A stretch of 64,000 bases of DNA from Paenibacillus sp. 1_12 (GCF_900114475.1 NZ_FOTE01000013.1:62001-126000); one strand, 5' to 3'; positions 7,593 to 17,163 are shown, counted from the first letter of the stretch. The notes: a model not told the origin generated them from the sequence alone. A program made the numbers and translations.

Positions 7593-9323
7593 GTGAATAT
7601 GAGAGCGAGGAATATACGGGTGATATTACGCAAGTTAAGTATAATGGTCATTATAGCGCTTTGTTTGTCGATCGTGCCGATCACTGCTGCTGCCAGCAGC
7701 ACGGTTACGTTGAACGCAATCTCGTCGGTTCAATCCGGCGGAACCGTAGCGATATCGGGTACGTCTACATTGAATGAAGTGATGATTAGGGTGCTTCGTC
7801 CCGGCAATAGCACGGTATATTATAGTATTGTCAAGGTTGCGAACGGGCAATTTGTTGACTCTTTTACAATTGGAAGCAATGAACCGGCAGGCATTTACAC
7901 CTTGAGCGCCGGACAAGCGAATCAAGTCACATCAACAACTTTTGTGGTAGATGCACCAATAACACCACCAGTAACACCACCAGTAACACCACCAGTAACA
8001 CCACCAACGTCATTAAGCAGCAATGCAGATTTGAGTGATTTGACGCTATCGAACGGTACGATAAGTCCTGCATTCACTTCCGGGGGAATCTCATACAGTG
8101 CAAGTGTGACTTATGATGTCCCCAGCATAACGGTGAAGGCTACTACATCCGATAGCAATGCAACGGTGAAGGTGAACGCAGCGGCAGTTGCAAGCGGGCA
8201 ACCAAGCAGTGCGATCAGCCTGAACTTTGGTAATAACCTTATTAACATCGTAGTCACGGCGCAGGATGGCAAAGAGAAGACATATGCGCTTGCAGTGACA
8301 CGAGCAGCTTGGATATCGACATCGACATCATCCGGTGGCGGTGCATTCTCAAGCAATACGGTTACCTCGACAGACGGTACACTGACGCTTCAAGTCGGTA
8401 AATCGGGTGAGGTTAGCTTGGGCGATGTGATCAAGATTGTGATTCCTGCCGATGCTTTCGGCAAAGATCTGAAATTAACGATAACCAAAGTGGCAGACAC
8501 GCAAGGTCTGATCACGAATAAAGACGTATTAATCAGCTCGGTGTTCGAAATTCTGAAAAACTTCCCGGAGAACTTCAGCAAGGAGGTCACGTTGACCTTT
8601 GCATTCGATTCGGGAAGCTTAAAGGACAATCAAAAGCCTTCCGTATTCTACTATGACGAAACGAAGCAGATGTGGGTAGAAATCGGAGGCGAGGTAAACG
8701 GCAATACCATCACCGCAAAGGTGAACCACTTTACGAAATTTGCGGTATTCGGTGTAAGCCAAGGGGCAGACACGAAGCCGACGATTAACTTTAGCGATAT
8801 CTCCGGACATTGGGCAGAGGCTAATATCAAGCAAGCGGTAAGCTCAGGCGTCGTTAGTGGCTATGAGGATGGCACGTTCAAGCCGGATCGTACTGTAACG
8901 CGCGCGGAATTTGCGGTCATGCTGATGAATGTGCTCAGACCGCAAGGAGATGGAGCGGCGCTGACTTTCACTGATAAGGCGAAGATCGGCACTTGGGCAC
9001 AGAAATCGGTAGCGCAGGCGGTGTCTGCAGGTATTACTACTGGCTATGAGGATGGCTCCTTCCGTCCGGATGCCGAAATCACTCGCCCCGAGATGGCTGT
9101 GATGATCGCGAAGGCCACAGGCCAGTCTAGTGCAGCGGTTGCGGCAACGGACTTCGCGGATGACAAGGACATTCCTGACTGGGCGAAAGGCTCAGTGGCA
9201 GCTATGAAAAAGCTGGGCATTATCGAAGGCAAAGGCACGAATCAATTTGCTCCGAAAGATAAAACGACAAGAGCAGAGGCGGTAACGGTGCTTCTGAAAA
9301 TGCAGGCGCAAAAGAGCAAGTAA
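7593..9323 (+). CDS. S-layer homology (SLH) domain surface protein with cadherin-like domain
   Basis: GTG at 7593 fits the upstream GAGGAA better than the ATG six bases later. The 576-residue protein has a signal peptide (ending about residue 34), an N-terminal beta domain, a Thr-Pro-rich linker (122-139), a cadherin-like beta sandwich (143-237, ending TYALAVTRA), a second beta domain (about 260-390) and three SLH motifs (about 400-442, 459-503 and 520-562; GYEDGTFKPD and GYEDGSFRPD). SLH motifs bind pyruvylated secondary cell-wall polymer, so the protein is held non-covalently on the wall. It lies three bases behind the hemoglobin-interacting-type gene and is clearly in its operon. The ligand is unknown. 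Confidence 0.8.
   Translation: MNMRARNIRVILRKLSIMVIIALCLSIVPITAAASSTVTLNAISSVQSGGTVAISGTSTLNEVMIRVLRPGNSTVYYSIVKVANGQFVDSFTIGSNEPAGIYTLSAGQANQVTSTTFVVDAPITPPVTPPVTPPVTPPTSLSSNADLSDLTLSNGTISPAFTSGGISYSASVTYDVPSITVKATTSDSNATVKVNAAAVASGQPSSAISLNFGNNLINIVVTAQDGKEKTYALAVTRAAWISTSTSSGGGAFSSNTVTSTDGTLTLQVGKSGEVSLGDVIKIVIPADAFGKDLKLTITKVADTQGLITNKDVLISSVFEILKNFPENFSKEVTLTFAFDSGSLKDNQKPSVFYYDETKQMWVEIGGEVNGNTITAKVNHFTKFAVFGVSQGADTKPTINFSDISGHWAEANIKQAVSSGVVSGYEDGTFKPDRTVTRAEFAVMLMNVLRPQGDGAALTFTDKAKIGTWAQKSVAQAVSAGITTGYEDGSFRPDAEITRPEMAVMIAKATGQSSAAVAATDFADDKDIPDWAKGSVAAMKKLGIIEGKGTNQFAPKDKTTRAEAVTVLLKMQAQKSK
7963..8008 (+). repeat. In-gene 12-bp tandem repeat coding for TPPV linker
   Basis: About four near-perfect copies of ACACCACCAGTA code for the repeated TPPV linker of the SLH protein. 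Such arrays vary in copy number by slippage. Confidence 0.8.
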
Positions 9324-9331
9324 GAAATCAT

Positions 9332-9377
9332 AAGCAAGGCTGCTTTGAATTCAAATTCGAAGCAGCCTTGCTTTTTT
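9332..9377 (+). terminator. Strong terminator after SLH gene
   Basis: Perfect 14-bp stem AAGCAAGGCTGCTT (9332-9345) with AAGCAGCCTTGCTT (9360-9373) and a T run. Confidence 0.9.
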
Positions 9378-9801
9378 AATTGCGATGGACCCCGATTTCC
9401 CCGGCTGCCGATCTTGCAGCTTTACTCGCACGTTCACTGGCATGACCTGTTCATGCAAAAGCAACTTCATTCAACGATGTTCATACAACCGATTGGTTTG
9501 CTCTTGTTCAAGAAGGATACCTTTTTCACTTTTCCTTCTGTCATGGAAGTCGTGACAATAATATCATGGCACTAACAAATGATAGTTAAGGTTATAAATG
9601 AATGTACGTGTAATCATTTTTGATGTTTGGTTATCCAACATCATGTTTAGCTACTTAATTTCATAATCCAGCTGCATCTTTTTGTGGTATTGTTATTTTA
9701 TTACAAAGGAAGAAGGAGCGGATTGATGTGGCAGACTCGTTTGAGATAGCTAAAGTTTCAGTACGTAATAAGTGGGCTGACCCCAGCTCCAAATAAGTTA
9801 T
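9378..9801. other. Intergenic region before MFS gene, no firm gene
   Basis: Nothing is recognised with confidence. A short frame from GTG 9728 to TAA 9796 (22 residues, ribosome site AAGGAG at about 9713) could be a leader peptide. Another short frame on the minus strand near 9470-9545 has no support. No terminator or palindrome stands out. Confidence 0.4.
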
Positions 9802-11073
9802 TTGTTAATTTTCAAAAAGGGTGTGAGCCATACTTTGTTACAATCAGAAGCGTCCATTCATAAGTACCCGTCATTCGCCAAATTCTGGATCTCGCGAATG
9901 TTATCTACGACATCCTTCCAGATGCTATCCGTTGCGATCGCATGGCAGATGTATGCATTGACTAAAGATGCCTTCAGTCTCGGTTTTGTGGGCCTCGCCC
10001 AGTTTGCCCCGATGGTACTGCTTACTTTCGTTGTTGGTCACGTCGCAGACCGCTTTGACCGCCGAAAGATTGTGTTCTTATGCCAGATTATTGAGGGCGG
10101 AATTGCTGTGCTGCTCCTGATTGGAAATTTGGCTGGTTGGCTTGGTCGTGAGCAAATTTTGGTGGCAGCAGCGATTCTCGGCGCTTGTCGTGCTTTCGAA
10201 GGACCCTCGTCTTCTGCGTTATTGCCACAGCTGGTACCGAAAGCTATCTTGCAACAAGCAGTCGCATGGAGTATGTCGGTCGGGCAAACGTCCCAAATCC
10301 TGGGTCCAGCACTGGGTGGACTACTAATTTCGTTAGGTCCTGCATTCGTGTATGTTACAGCGGCCATAGCGCTAGTAGTCGCTGGAACCCTTAGTTTCCT
10401 GATCCGCATGGAACGAATCAACCGAAAGATTGAACCGGTAACCTTACGCTCCATCTTCATGGGCCTTGTTTTCGTGTATCGCCATAAAGTGATTCTGGGA
10501 ACGATATCGCTTGATCTTTTCGCCGTTCTGCTTGGTGGAGCTACAGCGCTCCTACCGATATTCGCGCAGGATATTCTACATACAGGTCCTTGGGGGTTGG
10601 GACTGATGCGCACCGCACCTGCGGTTGGTGCTTTAATGATGTCGATTATTTTTGCTTATTTTCCACTTAAAAAAGCTTATGGGCCTACACTTTTTGGGGC
10701 ACTTGCCGTTTTTGGAATGGCTACCATGATCTTCGCTCTTTCGACAAACCTGGTTGTATCGTTGGTTGCCTTGCTTATTACCGGTGCTTCGGACGTGGTC
10801 AGTGTCGTTATTCGAACTTCACTCGTTCAATTGCAAACACCGGATGAGATGAGGGGGAGAGTGAGTGCAGTAAACTCGCTTTTTATCGGGACCTCCAATC
10901 AGCTTGGCGAGTTTGAGTCGGGTATGCTGGCCGGGTTCGCTGGAGCCGTGCCGGCTGTTTTCATCGGAGGCATCGGGACCATAGCCGTTGCCGGCTTGTG
11001 GATGTATTTATTTCCGTCGCTCAGGCGGCTGCAGTCACTAACCGAAGATATTCAAGAGAAAAAGCCAGCTTGA
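9802..11073 (+). CDS. MFS transporter, EntS/enterobactin-exporter-like
   Basis: A polytopic protein of up to 423 residues with about 12 membrane segments and the MFS loop motif GHVADRFDRRK between helices 2 and 3. The motif FxxxDGPSSSALLPQL-like segment (AFEGPSSSALLPQL) is typical of the EntS/MFS_3 group of exporters. The start is uncertain: TTG 9802 has no good ribosome site, while GTG 9823 or TTG 9835 lie just behind AAAAAGGG. The substrate cannot be told from sequence; siderophore or drug export is the usual family role. The aldo/keto reductase gene follows after 108 bases. Confidence 0.8.
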   Translation: MLIFKKGVSHTLLQSEASIHKYPSFAKFWISRMLSTTSFQMLSVAIAWQMYALTKDAFSLGFVGLAQFAPMVLLTFVVGHVADRFDRRKIVFLCQIIEGGIAVLLLIGNLAGWLGREQILVAAAILGACRAFEGPSSSALLPQLVPKAILQQAVAWSMSVGQTSQILGPALGGLLISLGPAFVYVTAAIALVVAGTLSFLIRMERINRKIEPVTLRSIFMGLVFVYRHKVILGTISLDLFAVLLGGATALLPIFAQDILHTGPWGLGLMRTAPAVGALMMSIIFAYFPLKKAYGPTLFGALAVFGMATMIFALSTNLVVSLVALLITGASDVVSVVIRTSLVQLQTPDEMRGRVSAVNSLFIGTSNQLGEFESGMLAGFAGAVPAVFIGGIGTIAVAGLWMYLFPSLRRLQSLTEDIQEKKPA

Positions 11074-11135
11074 CATGATTACCTTTCAGGATTTGACGAA
11101 CAGGATAGTCTTAGATAATCTATAATTATTATTAC

Positions 11136-11150
11136 TTGTAAATAATACAA
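11136..11150. promoter_or_regulatory. Palindrome TTGTA-AATAA-TACAA, candidate operator
   Basis: A perfect 5-bp-arm inverted repeat 31 bases before the start of the aldo/keto reductase, in an AT-rich promoter-like stretch. No regulator is assigned. Confidence 0.35.
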
Positions 11151-11181
11151 ATTTATTGAAAATAAAGGGAGGGTCACTCTA

Positions 11182-12147
11182 TTGTCTGAAACTTTGCTAT
11201 CTAATCGGCCACTTGGCAAAACGGGCCTGTTTGTTTCACCGCTTTGTGTCGGTGGTGCTCCACTCGGTGATATGCCTGAAACCTTTAACTACAGTGCACC
11301 AGAAGAAAACGCGCTAGCAACAATTCGTGCTGCCTTTGCAAGCCCGATCAACTTCCTCGATACAGCTGCTGCCTATGGTGACGGTGAGAGCGAGCGCCGA
11401 ATTGGCAAGGTAATCAAAGAGAATGGTGGACTCCCATTGGGCTTTGTGCTCGCCACAAAAGCCGACCGCTGCTTACAGACTGGAGACTTCAGCGGTGAAC
11501 AAATCAAACGCTCCATCGAAGGAAGTCTCGATCGTTTGGGGCTGGATTGCTTGCAATATGTCTATATCCATGATCCGGAGCATACCACCTTTGAAAATGT
11601 CATGGGACCCGGTGGTCCGCTTGAGGTGCTGAAAAACTTCAAGGATCAAGGCGTTATCCATCACATTGGCATGTCCGGCGGACCCATCCAGATGCTCATT
11701 CGTTATATAGAAACGGGGGAGTTTAGCGCCGTTGAGACCCATAACCGTTACACGCTGCTCAATCGATCAGCTGAGCCTTTGCTTGATGTCGCCAGTCGAT
11801 TGGGTGTTGCTGTAATCAACGCAGCACCCTATGGTAGCGGCATGTTGGCAAAAGGCCCAGATGCTTATGCCCGCTATGCTTATAGTGATGCACCACCTTT
11901 GTTGCTCGAACGCGCACGATTGTTTGTAACCGTCTGCCAGAAATACGACGTACCCCTAGCCGCCGCGGCACTTCAATTCTCCATGCGTGACCCCCGTGTC
12001 ACGAGTACTGTCGTTGGTATGACCAAGCCGGAACGAGTCACCCAGACATTGGAGCTCGCCAATTACCCCATTCCTTCCGAGCTATGGCCTGCGCTAGACG
12101 CTATTGGATTTGATACTGACGATCCCGAGGCGAATAGATTTACATAA
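11182..12147 (+). CDS. Aldo/keto reductase
   Basis: TTG start at 11182, supported by AAAGGGAGGG ending eight bases before. The 321-residue TIM-barrel protein opens with the family signature RPLGKTGLFVSPLCVGG. It carries the catalytic tetrad Asp (NFLDTAAAYG), Tyr (AAYG), Lys (LATKAD) and His (YIHDPEH). The overall pattern is closest to the L-fucose/D-threo-aldose dehydrogenase-like subgroup. It should catalyse NAD(P)H-dependent reduction of a carbonyl or oxidation of an aldose; the substrate is not deducible. It is followed by a terminator and stands as a single gene or ends an MFS-AKR unit. Confidence 0.85.
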   Translation: MSETLLSNRPLGKTGLFVSPLCVGGAPLGDMPETFNYSAPEENALATIRAAFASPINFLDTAAAYGDGESERRIGKVIKENGGLPLGFVLATKADRCLQTGDFSGEQIKRSIEGSLDRLGLDCLQYVYIHDPEHTTFENVMGPGGPLEVLKNFKDQGVIHHIGMSGGPIQMLIRYIETGEFSAVETHNRYTLLNRSAEPLLDVASRLGVAVINAAPYGSGMLAKGPDAYARYAYSDAPPLLLERARLFVTVCQKYDVPLAAAALQFSMRDPRVTSTVVGMTKPERVTQTLELANYPIPSELWPALDAIGFDTDDPEANRFT

Positions 12148-12187
12148 ATGGATAGATGGACATTCGTGAAGATCGATAGGATCGTAG

Positions 12188-12218
12188 AACACCAGTGAGT
12201 AACTTCATTGGTGTTTTT
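12188..12218 (+). terminator. Terminator after aldo/keto reductase
   Basis: AACACCAGTGA pairs with TCATTGGTGTT (one G-T pair) and is followed by a T run. Confidence 0.85.
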
Positions 12219-12514
12219 GTTGTTTTGGTCTAAATTGTTAAGGTGAACGCTACCAAAAGTAATGGCAAAAAATTATGTTGGGAATAGTTTGGAGAATTTT
12301 GAAAGATCATGTAGCAATAGCGTCAATTATAGCTGATAACTATCATATAATAGTAAATTAATATTTTAATCTACTATTAATAGTGATACACTATGATTAG
12401 GGTATTATTGATCCAGAAAAGATGTGTGACTAGGTCTTGCCCTGGCTAGCTATGGCGTCTAAACAAGAGCGCCTACATCCTTTCTGCAAATCGTAGGGTA
12501 TAAGGAAGGTAAAA
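12219..12514. other. Leader region of mqo with a 12-bp palindrome
   Basis: An AT-rich region with a TATAAT-like element near 12346-12351 but no convincing -35. The perfect palindrome ACTATTAATAGT at 12373-12384 is a candidate operator. Nothing else is recognised. Confidence 0.35.
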
Positions 12515-14017
12515 ATGAGTAACATACAAACTAAAACAGACGTTATTTTAATTGGTGCCGGAATCATGAGTGCTACTTTGGGGTCACTGCTGAAAGAATT
12601 AGTACCTGACTGGAAAATTACTGTGTTTGAGAGGCGTGCAAGCGCAGGAGAGGAAAGTTCCAATGAATGGAATAATGCGGGAACGGGGCATTCTTCACTT
12701 TGCGAGCTTAACTACACTGTCGAAAAACCGGACGGAACCATAGATACTAGCAAAGCTCTACAAGTTAATGAAGAGTTTCAGCTTTCAAAGCAGTTTTGGT
12801 CTTATCTTGTAAACAGCGACCTGATACGTAATCAACGGGACTTTATTGTGCCAGTGCCTCATATAAGTTTTGTGCAAGGGGAAGAAGATGTAACTTTTTT
12901 AAAGAAACGTTTTGATTCGCTGTCTAACAATCCCTTATTTCAAGGGATGGAATTTTCCGATAACCCGGAAAAACTGATGGAATGGATTCCGCTGATGATG
13001 AAAGATCGCACAGTGAATCAACCTATAGCGGCAACAAGAATAGAATCTGGAACGGACGTCAACTTTGGCGCTTTAACGCGTATCTTGTTTGACCACTTAA
13101 AGAGTAAGAACGTGGATATAAAATTCAAACATAATGTTGATGATATTAAACGTACCAGCGATGGTTCGTGGGAATTGAAAGCGCGGAATGTCGATAGCGG
13201 TACCGTCGAACGCCACACTGCAAAATTCGTCTTTATCGGTGGCGGGGGAGGAAGCCTGCATTTGCTGCAAAAGTCTGGTATTCCGGAAGGAAAAGGTATT
13301 GGAGGCTTCCCGGTAAGCGGACTATTTATGGTGTGTAAGAAACCGGATATTGTAGAGCAGCATCGTGCAAAAGTATACGGCAAAGCTGCGGTGGGTACTC
13401 CTCCAATGTCTGTTCCGCATCTTGACACAAGAGTTATCGATAATAAAGAATCTTTGTTCTTTGGGCCGTTTGCCGGCTTCACACCAAAGTTTTTAAAGTT
13501 CGGTTCCATGTTTGATTTGTTAACTTCCATAAAACCGCATAATCTCGTAACGATGATGGCTGCAGGTGTAAAAAACGTCCCTTTAACAACATACCTGATC
13601 CAGCAAGTTCTGTTATCGAAAGAAAAGCGTATGGAAGCTTTACGGGAATTTGTTCCGAACGCCAAAAGCGAGGATTGGGAATTACTAGTAGCAGGCCAGC
13701 GTGTGCAAATTATTAAAGATACGGCTGCCGGTAAAGGAACGCTTCAATTTGGTACGGAAGTTATTAGTGCCGCTGATGGCTCGATAGCTGCATTGCTAGG
13801 CGCTTCTCCGGGTGCATCTACCGCCGTTTCCGTCATGCTTGAGGTTATGAAAAAATGCTTCCCGCAACATATAAAAGCGTGGGAGCCGAAAATAAAGGAA
13901 ATGATTCCTTCTTATGGCGTCTCACTGTTGAAAAACCCAGAGCTTATCCACGAAATTCATACTTCTACAGCGCGGACGCTTGGCTTTACGGGACAAAAAC
14001 AAGCAATTACGGAATAA
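12515..14017 (+). CDS. mqo: Malate:quinone oxidoreductase
   Basis: A 500-residue FAD enzyme that oxidises L-malate to oxaloacetate and passes electrons to the membrane quinone pool. It is peripheral on the inner face of the cell membrane. Evidence: N-terminal dinucleotide-binding motif [14 protein letters not shown], the mqo-specific segment [18 protein letters not shown], a central [15 protein letters not shown] and a C-terminal [18 protein letters not shown]. Length and motifs are typical of the family. The ribosome site is AAGGAAGG. It is flanked by terminators and so monocistronic. It is the membrane-linked alternative to NAD malate dehydrogenase. Confidence 0.95.
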   Translation: MSNIQTKTDVILIGAGIMSATLGSLLKELVPDWKITVFERRASAGEESSNEWNNAGTGHSSLCELNYTVEKPDGTIDTSKALQVNEEFQLSKQFWSYLVNSDLIRNQRDFIVPVPHISFVQGEEDVTFLKKRFDSLSNNPLFQGMEFSDNPEKLMEWIPLMMKDRTVNQPIAATRIESGTDVNFGALTRILFDHLKSKNVDIKFKHNVDDIKRTSDGSWELKARNVDSGTVERHTAKFVFIGGGGGSLHLLQKSGIPEGKGIGGFPVSGLFMVCKKPDIVEQHRAKVYGKAAVGTPPMSVPHLDTRVIDNKESLFFGPFAGFTPKFLKFGSMFDLLTSIKPHNLVTMMAAGVKNVPLTTYLIQQVLLSKEKRMEALREFVPNAKSEDWELLVAGQRVQIIKDTAAGKGTLQFGTEVISAADGSIAALLGASPGASTAVSVMLEVMKKCFPQHIKAWEPKIKEMIPSYGVSLLKNPELIHEIHTSTARTLGFTGQKQAITE

Positions 14018-14038
14018 CCGAAAAACCTTACGTACAAG

Positions 14039-14085
14039 GAAGCATAATGGCCGTTTTGGCAAATTTATGCTTCTTTTAGTTTTTC
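14039..14085 (+). terminator. Terminator after mqo
   Basis: GAAGCATAA (14039-14047) pairs with TTATGCTTC (14065-14073), followed by TTTTAGTTTTT. Confidence 0.8.
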
Positions 14086-14230
14086 ACCGAGCGGGTGAAA
14101 TACTTTCGGGCCTTAGGCTGGAGCCGTCAGGGATAGAGGATTCTCAGTAAAAAGGAGTTTTCTCTCATACTGTCGAAAAACATAGTAGCGTGCCTGGTTG
14201 GATTGTCCTTCAGGCAAGAAAGGGGACTTC

Positions 14231-15082
14231 ATGCCTGCTTACAGCCTACTCGAACACATCTTATTCCCGCCAATTTTATTTAACCAGCAGAAGCTGAGGC
14301 GTGAATTGGAAGGAAAGACTGTTCTGATAACGGGCGCAAGCTCCGGAATAGGAGAGCAGCTTGCTTATATGCTGGCTGAGATAAAGGTTCATCTTATATT
14401 AGTGGCCAGACGAGGGGACAAGCTGGAAGCCATCAAAAGCGCAATTGAAATGAAAGCCGCTCAAATAACTGTATTCCCGGCCGACCTTCGAAATGAGAAG
14501 GAGATGGAGGGATTGCTAGCCTTTCTTCAGCAGCTTCCGGACGGATTGGATATCGTTATAAGCAATGCGGGGCATTCCATCAGGCGTTCCATTTATGAGT
14601 CCTTGGAACGCTATCATGATTTTACTCGCACGATGGCGATCAATTATTTTGCACCGGTTCAATTGATCATGTCTACACTTCCACTTCTTGAAAGAAAGCA
14701 AGGACACATCATCAACATCTCGACAATAAATGCTCTGCTGCTCCCGATCCCTCATTGGGCGGCTTATCAAGCATCAAAATCTGCTTTTGACACTTGGTTC
14801 CGATCAGCGGCTCTCGAGCTTCATATGAGAGGGATCTTCACCACCTCACTCTACCTTCCGCTAGTTCGAACACCCATGATCCTGCCAACAGCTGTTTATC
14901 AAAAACTACCAGCCATGTCCCCGCAGCACGTGGCAAGGATGATAGGCCATTCCATCTATACCAAAAGAAAAACATATCAACCCTGGTGGTTGGTTTTCGG
15001 ACAGCTGGGCTCCATACTTTTCAGAGGATGTTGGGAATACCTAATTCTGAGAATGTTAAGAAGAAAGGAGGAGCAGCAATAG
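14231..15082 (+). CDS. SDR-family oxidoreductase
   Basis: ATG 14231 has AAGAAAGGGG upstream and is preferred over the in-frame TTG at 14198. The 283-residue classical short-chain dehydrogenase has the cofactor motif TGASSGIG, the structural NAG motif (ISNAGHS), catalytic Ser in INISTINA and YxxxK as YQASK. The C-terminus has a hydrophobic stretch and a basic end. It overlaps the next gene, an AMP-forming ligase, at its stop codon. The pair suggests modification of an acyl or fatty substrate: reduction by this protein and activation by the ligase. The true substrate is unknown. Confidence 0.85.
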   Translation: MPAYSLLEHILFPPILFNQQKLRRELEGKTVLITGASSGIGEQLAYMLAEIKVHLILVARRGDKLEAIKSAIEMKAAQITVFPADLRNEKEMEGLLAFLQQLPDGLDIVISNAGHSIRRSIYESLERYHDFTRTMAINYFAPVQLIMSTLPLLERKQGHIINISTINALLLPIPHWAAYQASKSAFDTWFRSAALELHMRGIFTTSLYLPLVRTPMILPTAVYQKLPAMSPQHVARMIGHSIYTKRKTYQPWWLVFGQLGSILFRGCWEYLILRMLRRKEEQQ

Positions 15083-16614
15083 GAATATATAAATTGTTGT
15101 ATGTGTTGCATACAATCAGATTGCTTTCCCCTGCAGCCTTGTTTCGGTTAGCATCTGCTATTAATCAATATGGAGTCAATTTGATGACGCTGCTAAATTT
15201 TGCAGCGAGGACCTATGGGCAAAAAATAGCCATTGTAGATGAACGGGAAATGCTAACCTATAACCAATTGTTTGCACAATCCGAAGAGCTCTCAATCGTA
15301 TTTAGAGATAGGTATCAGCTTGGGAGCGGCAAGAAAGCAGGTCTCATATGTAAAAATCACGCTTCTTTAGTGAAGGCGATTTATGCGGTTTCTTTATCGG
15401 GGGCGGATCTGTATCTGCTTAATGCTGAAATGAGCGAGACTCAGTTCAATAATATCCTTGAGCGCCATGATTTCGATCTTCTGGTGTTAGATGAAGATAG
15501 AAGCGAATTGCTTGAGCAATCTTCGTATAAGAAATCCGCAATATGGAGTTATCATGATACTCTTCCGGCAATCAACAACTTATCTTCTATAAGCAGCTAT
15601 AAGAAACGTAAACGATACCGGAATTCCACGAGTAAGCTTGTGCTACTCACAGGCGGAACGACAGGAAAAGCCAAAGAAGCAGCGCATCAACCATCATTAT
15701 TCAATTATTTGAATCCTTTTTACGACTTCCTTCTGCGTTTGAAAATCTTAAATTATGATACGGCCTATATAGCAACACCCATTTATCACGGTTATGGAGC
15801 TGCGGTACTGCTCTTATTCTGTGCTTTGGGAAAGAAAGTGGTCATTCATCGCGGATTTGATGCAGAGAACGCATGTCGTTTAATTCGGGAGCATCAGGTT
15901 GAAGTCGTAACCGTTGTGCCCTTAATGCTGCATAAAATGTTAAAAACCAATGCTTCTGATTTGAAATCCCTTGCTTGTATAGCTTCAGGCGGTGCACAGC
16001 TTAATCCCAAACTGGTAAAAGAAACTCGGGACCAATTAGGAGACGTATTATACAATTTGTATGGAACTTCGGAAGCGGGCTTGAATATTATTGCAACGCC
16101 GCAGGATTTAGCTTACTCCGCCAATACGATCGGTAGAAAGATTAAGGGAGTCCTTTTGCAAATAGTGGATAATAATAAAGAGGAAGTTGAATTCGACAGA
16201 ATAGGTCAATTGTGTATTAAAAACAGATGGTCCATGAGAAACGAGACTGCTACTTGGATAGAAACGGGCGATTTGGGCTATCGAGATAAGCATGGCTATT
16301 ATTTTTTGTGTGGAAGATCGGACAGTATGATCGTCTCAGCGGGGGAAAATGTGTATCCTCTTGAAGTGGAGCAGGTCCTGCTCAGTCATCCTCACATAGA
16401 GGATGCGGCCGTGATCGGAATTCCCGATGAGCATTTTGGGGAGCGGTTGAAAGCCATTGTCCATCTAGCACCACACGCGGATACGACAGAAGAGGCACTG
16501 ATTCAGTGGCTGCGACCAAGACTGGCACGATTTCAGCTGCCCAAAGAAATCATTTTCGTCGATCATTTACCCTATACCTTATTAGGAAAAATGGATAGAA
16601 AGCTGCTTAAATGA
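15079..16614 (+). CDS. AMP-forming acyl-CoA synthetase/ligase, probable ATA start
   Basis: A 511-residue class I adenylate-forming enzyme: P-loop-like LLTGGTTGKAKEA, YGTSEAG, ETGDLGY, GRSDSMIVSAGENVYP and the C-terminal lysine in LLGKMDRK. It should activate a carboxylic acid as acyl-AMP and pass it to CoA or another acceptor. Initiation is odd. AAAGGAGG (15064-15071) is spaced perfectly for codon 15079, which is ATA and overlaps the TAG of the SDR gene (ATAG). The frame then reads GIYKLLYVL. The nearest standard alternative, TTG 15094, is 22 bases from the site; ATG 15028 would need the ribosome site inside the gene. An ATG-to-ATA change or base-call error is likely. Confidence 0.8.
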   Translation: MGIYKLLYVLHTIRLLSPAALFRLASAINQYGVNLMTLLNFAARTYGQKIAIVDEREMLTYNQLFAQSEELSIVFRDRYQLGSGKKAGLICKNHASLVKAIYAVSLSGADLYLLNAEMSETQFNNILERHDFDLLVLDEDRSELLEQSSYKKSAIWSYHDTLPAINNLSSISSYKKRKRYRNSTSKLVLLTGGTTGKAKEAAHQPSLFNYLNPFYDFLLRLKILNYDTAYIATPIYHGYGAAVLLLFCALGKKVVIHRGFDAENACRLIREHQVEVVTVVPLMLHKMLKTNASDLKSLACIASGGAQLNPKLVKETRDQLGDVLYNLYGTSEAGLNIIATPQDLAYSANTIGRKIKGVLLQIVDNNKEEVEFDRIGQLCIKNRWSMRNETATWIETGDLGYRDKHGYYFLCGRSDSMIVSAGENVYPLEVEQVLLSHPHIEDAAVIGIPDEHFGERLKAIVHLAPHADTTEEALIQWLRPRLARFQLPKEIIFVDHLPYTLLGKMDRKLLK

Positions 16615-16930
16615 TGGAAAACCGTATCGCAAATATTGGTAAAGCGGCGAATGGAACTTACAGTGAGAGCAGATATACCAGAGCAGTCTGGCCGTGATAA
16701 CGGAAGAGCGTATGCCATAACTTATTGTTCTGGATCATCGGAACCTATTTCTTTAAATATATGGTTGTGGTACATCCGCTTTATCCCCTGACAGACGCTC
16801 AAGCGATTGTCTAAACAATTCTTGAGCGCAAGCTTGCCGATTCTTTGGAGGACCCAGTGATTTCTTCGACACTCGCAAGAATATCTAGCTTCAAGGAGGA
16901 ACGAACGTTTGTTCAAAAACAATGAATTTC
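16615..16930. other. Non-coding stretch upstream of queF leader
   Basis: About 300 bases without a recognisable gene. A near-palindrome GAACGAACGTTTGTTC at about 16899-16914 and a good ribosome-like AAGGAGGA at 16893-16900 precede a 31-codon TTG frame that runs into the riboswitch, so I take that frame as chance. Confidence 0.4.
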
Positions 16931-16933
16931 CAT

Positions 16934-16962
16934 TTGACGTTTTGCTGGATGTTATATATCAT
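16934..16962 (+). promoter_or_regulatory. SigA-type promoter of queF
   Basis: TTGACG (16934-16939), a 17-base spacer and TATCAT (16957-16962). Transcription would begin about 25-30 bases before the riboswitch aptamer. Confidence 0.65.
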
Positions 16963-16991
16963 ATAGGGATTCAATACCCGTGGTTGAACGG

Positions 16992-17073
16992 GAGAGGTTC
17001 ATAGCTGATACCCTCTATAAAAAACTATGGATACATGACACAAAGCCATGTCCATACTGGACGTGGCTTTTTT
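16992..17073 (+). ncRNA. PreQ1-I riboswitch with terminator platform
   Basis: The aptamer (about 16993-17030) contains AGAGGTTC, CCCTCTATAAAAAACTA and a closing GG. P1 pairs AGAGG with CCTCT. The pseudoknot P2 pairs CATAG (17000-17004) with CTATG (17025-17029). The A-rich tail is diagnostic of class I preQ1 switches. It is followed by a strong terminator hairpin, AAGCCATGTCC with GGACGTGGCTT and six T (17043-17073). preQ1 binding should favour termination and shut off queF, which starts 90 bases on. Confidence 0.9.
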
Positions 17074-17163
17074 GGTTCTATCCTAGTCGTTCCAATAGAA
17101 TGGTGGAAGAATCTCTTTTGAATAGGTGTGTGAAATATTAAACTTTTACAAGGAGGTTTTTGT

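Noticed and set aside
9345-9575. 76-residue plus-strand frame after the SLH gene
   Set aside because: It starts inside the terminator stem, has no ribosome site and no protein-like composition.
10038-10613. 191-residue minus-strand frame inside the MFS gene
   Set aside because: A shadow of the transporter's coding strand; basic and low-complexity composition.
13018-13665. 215-residue minus-strand frame inside mqo
   Set aside because: Antisense shadow; mqo is certain.
16722-16922. 66-residue minus-strand frame
   Set aside because: No ribosome site and no recognisable product; taken as chance.
16909-17004. 31-codon TTG frame with an ideal ribosome site before queF
   Set aside because: It runs over the queF promoter and into the preQ1 aptamer, which explain the conserved sequence better.
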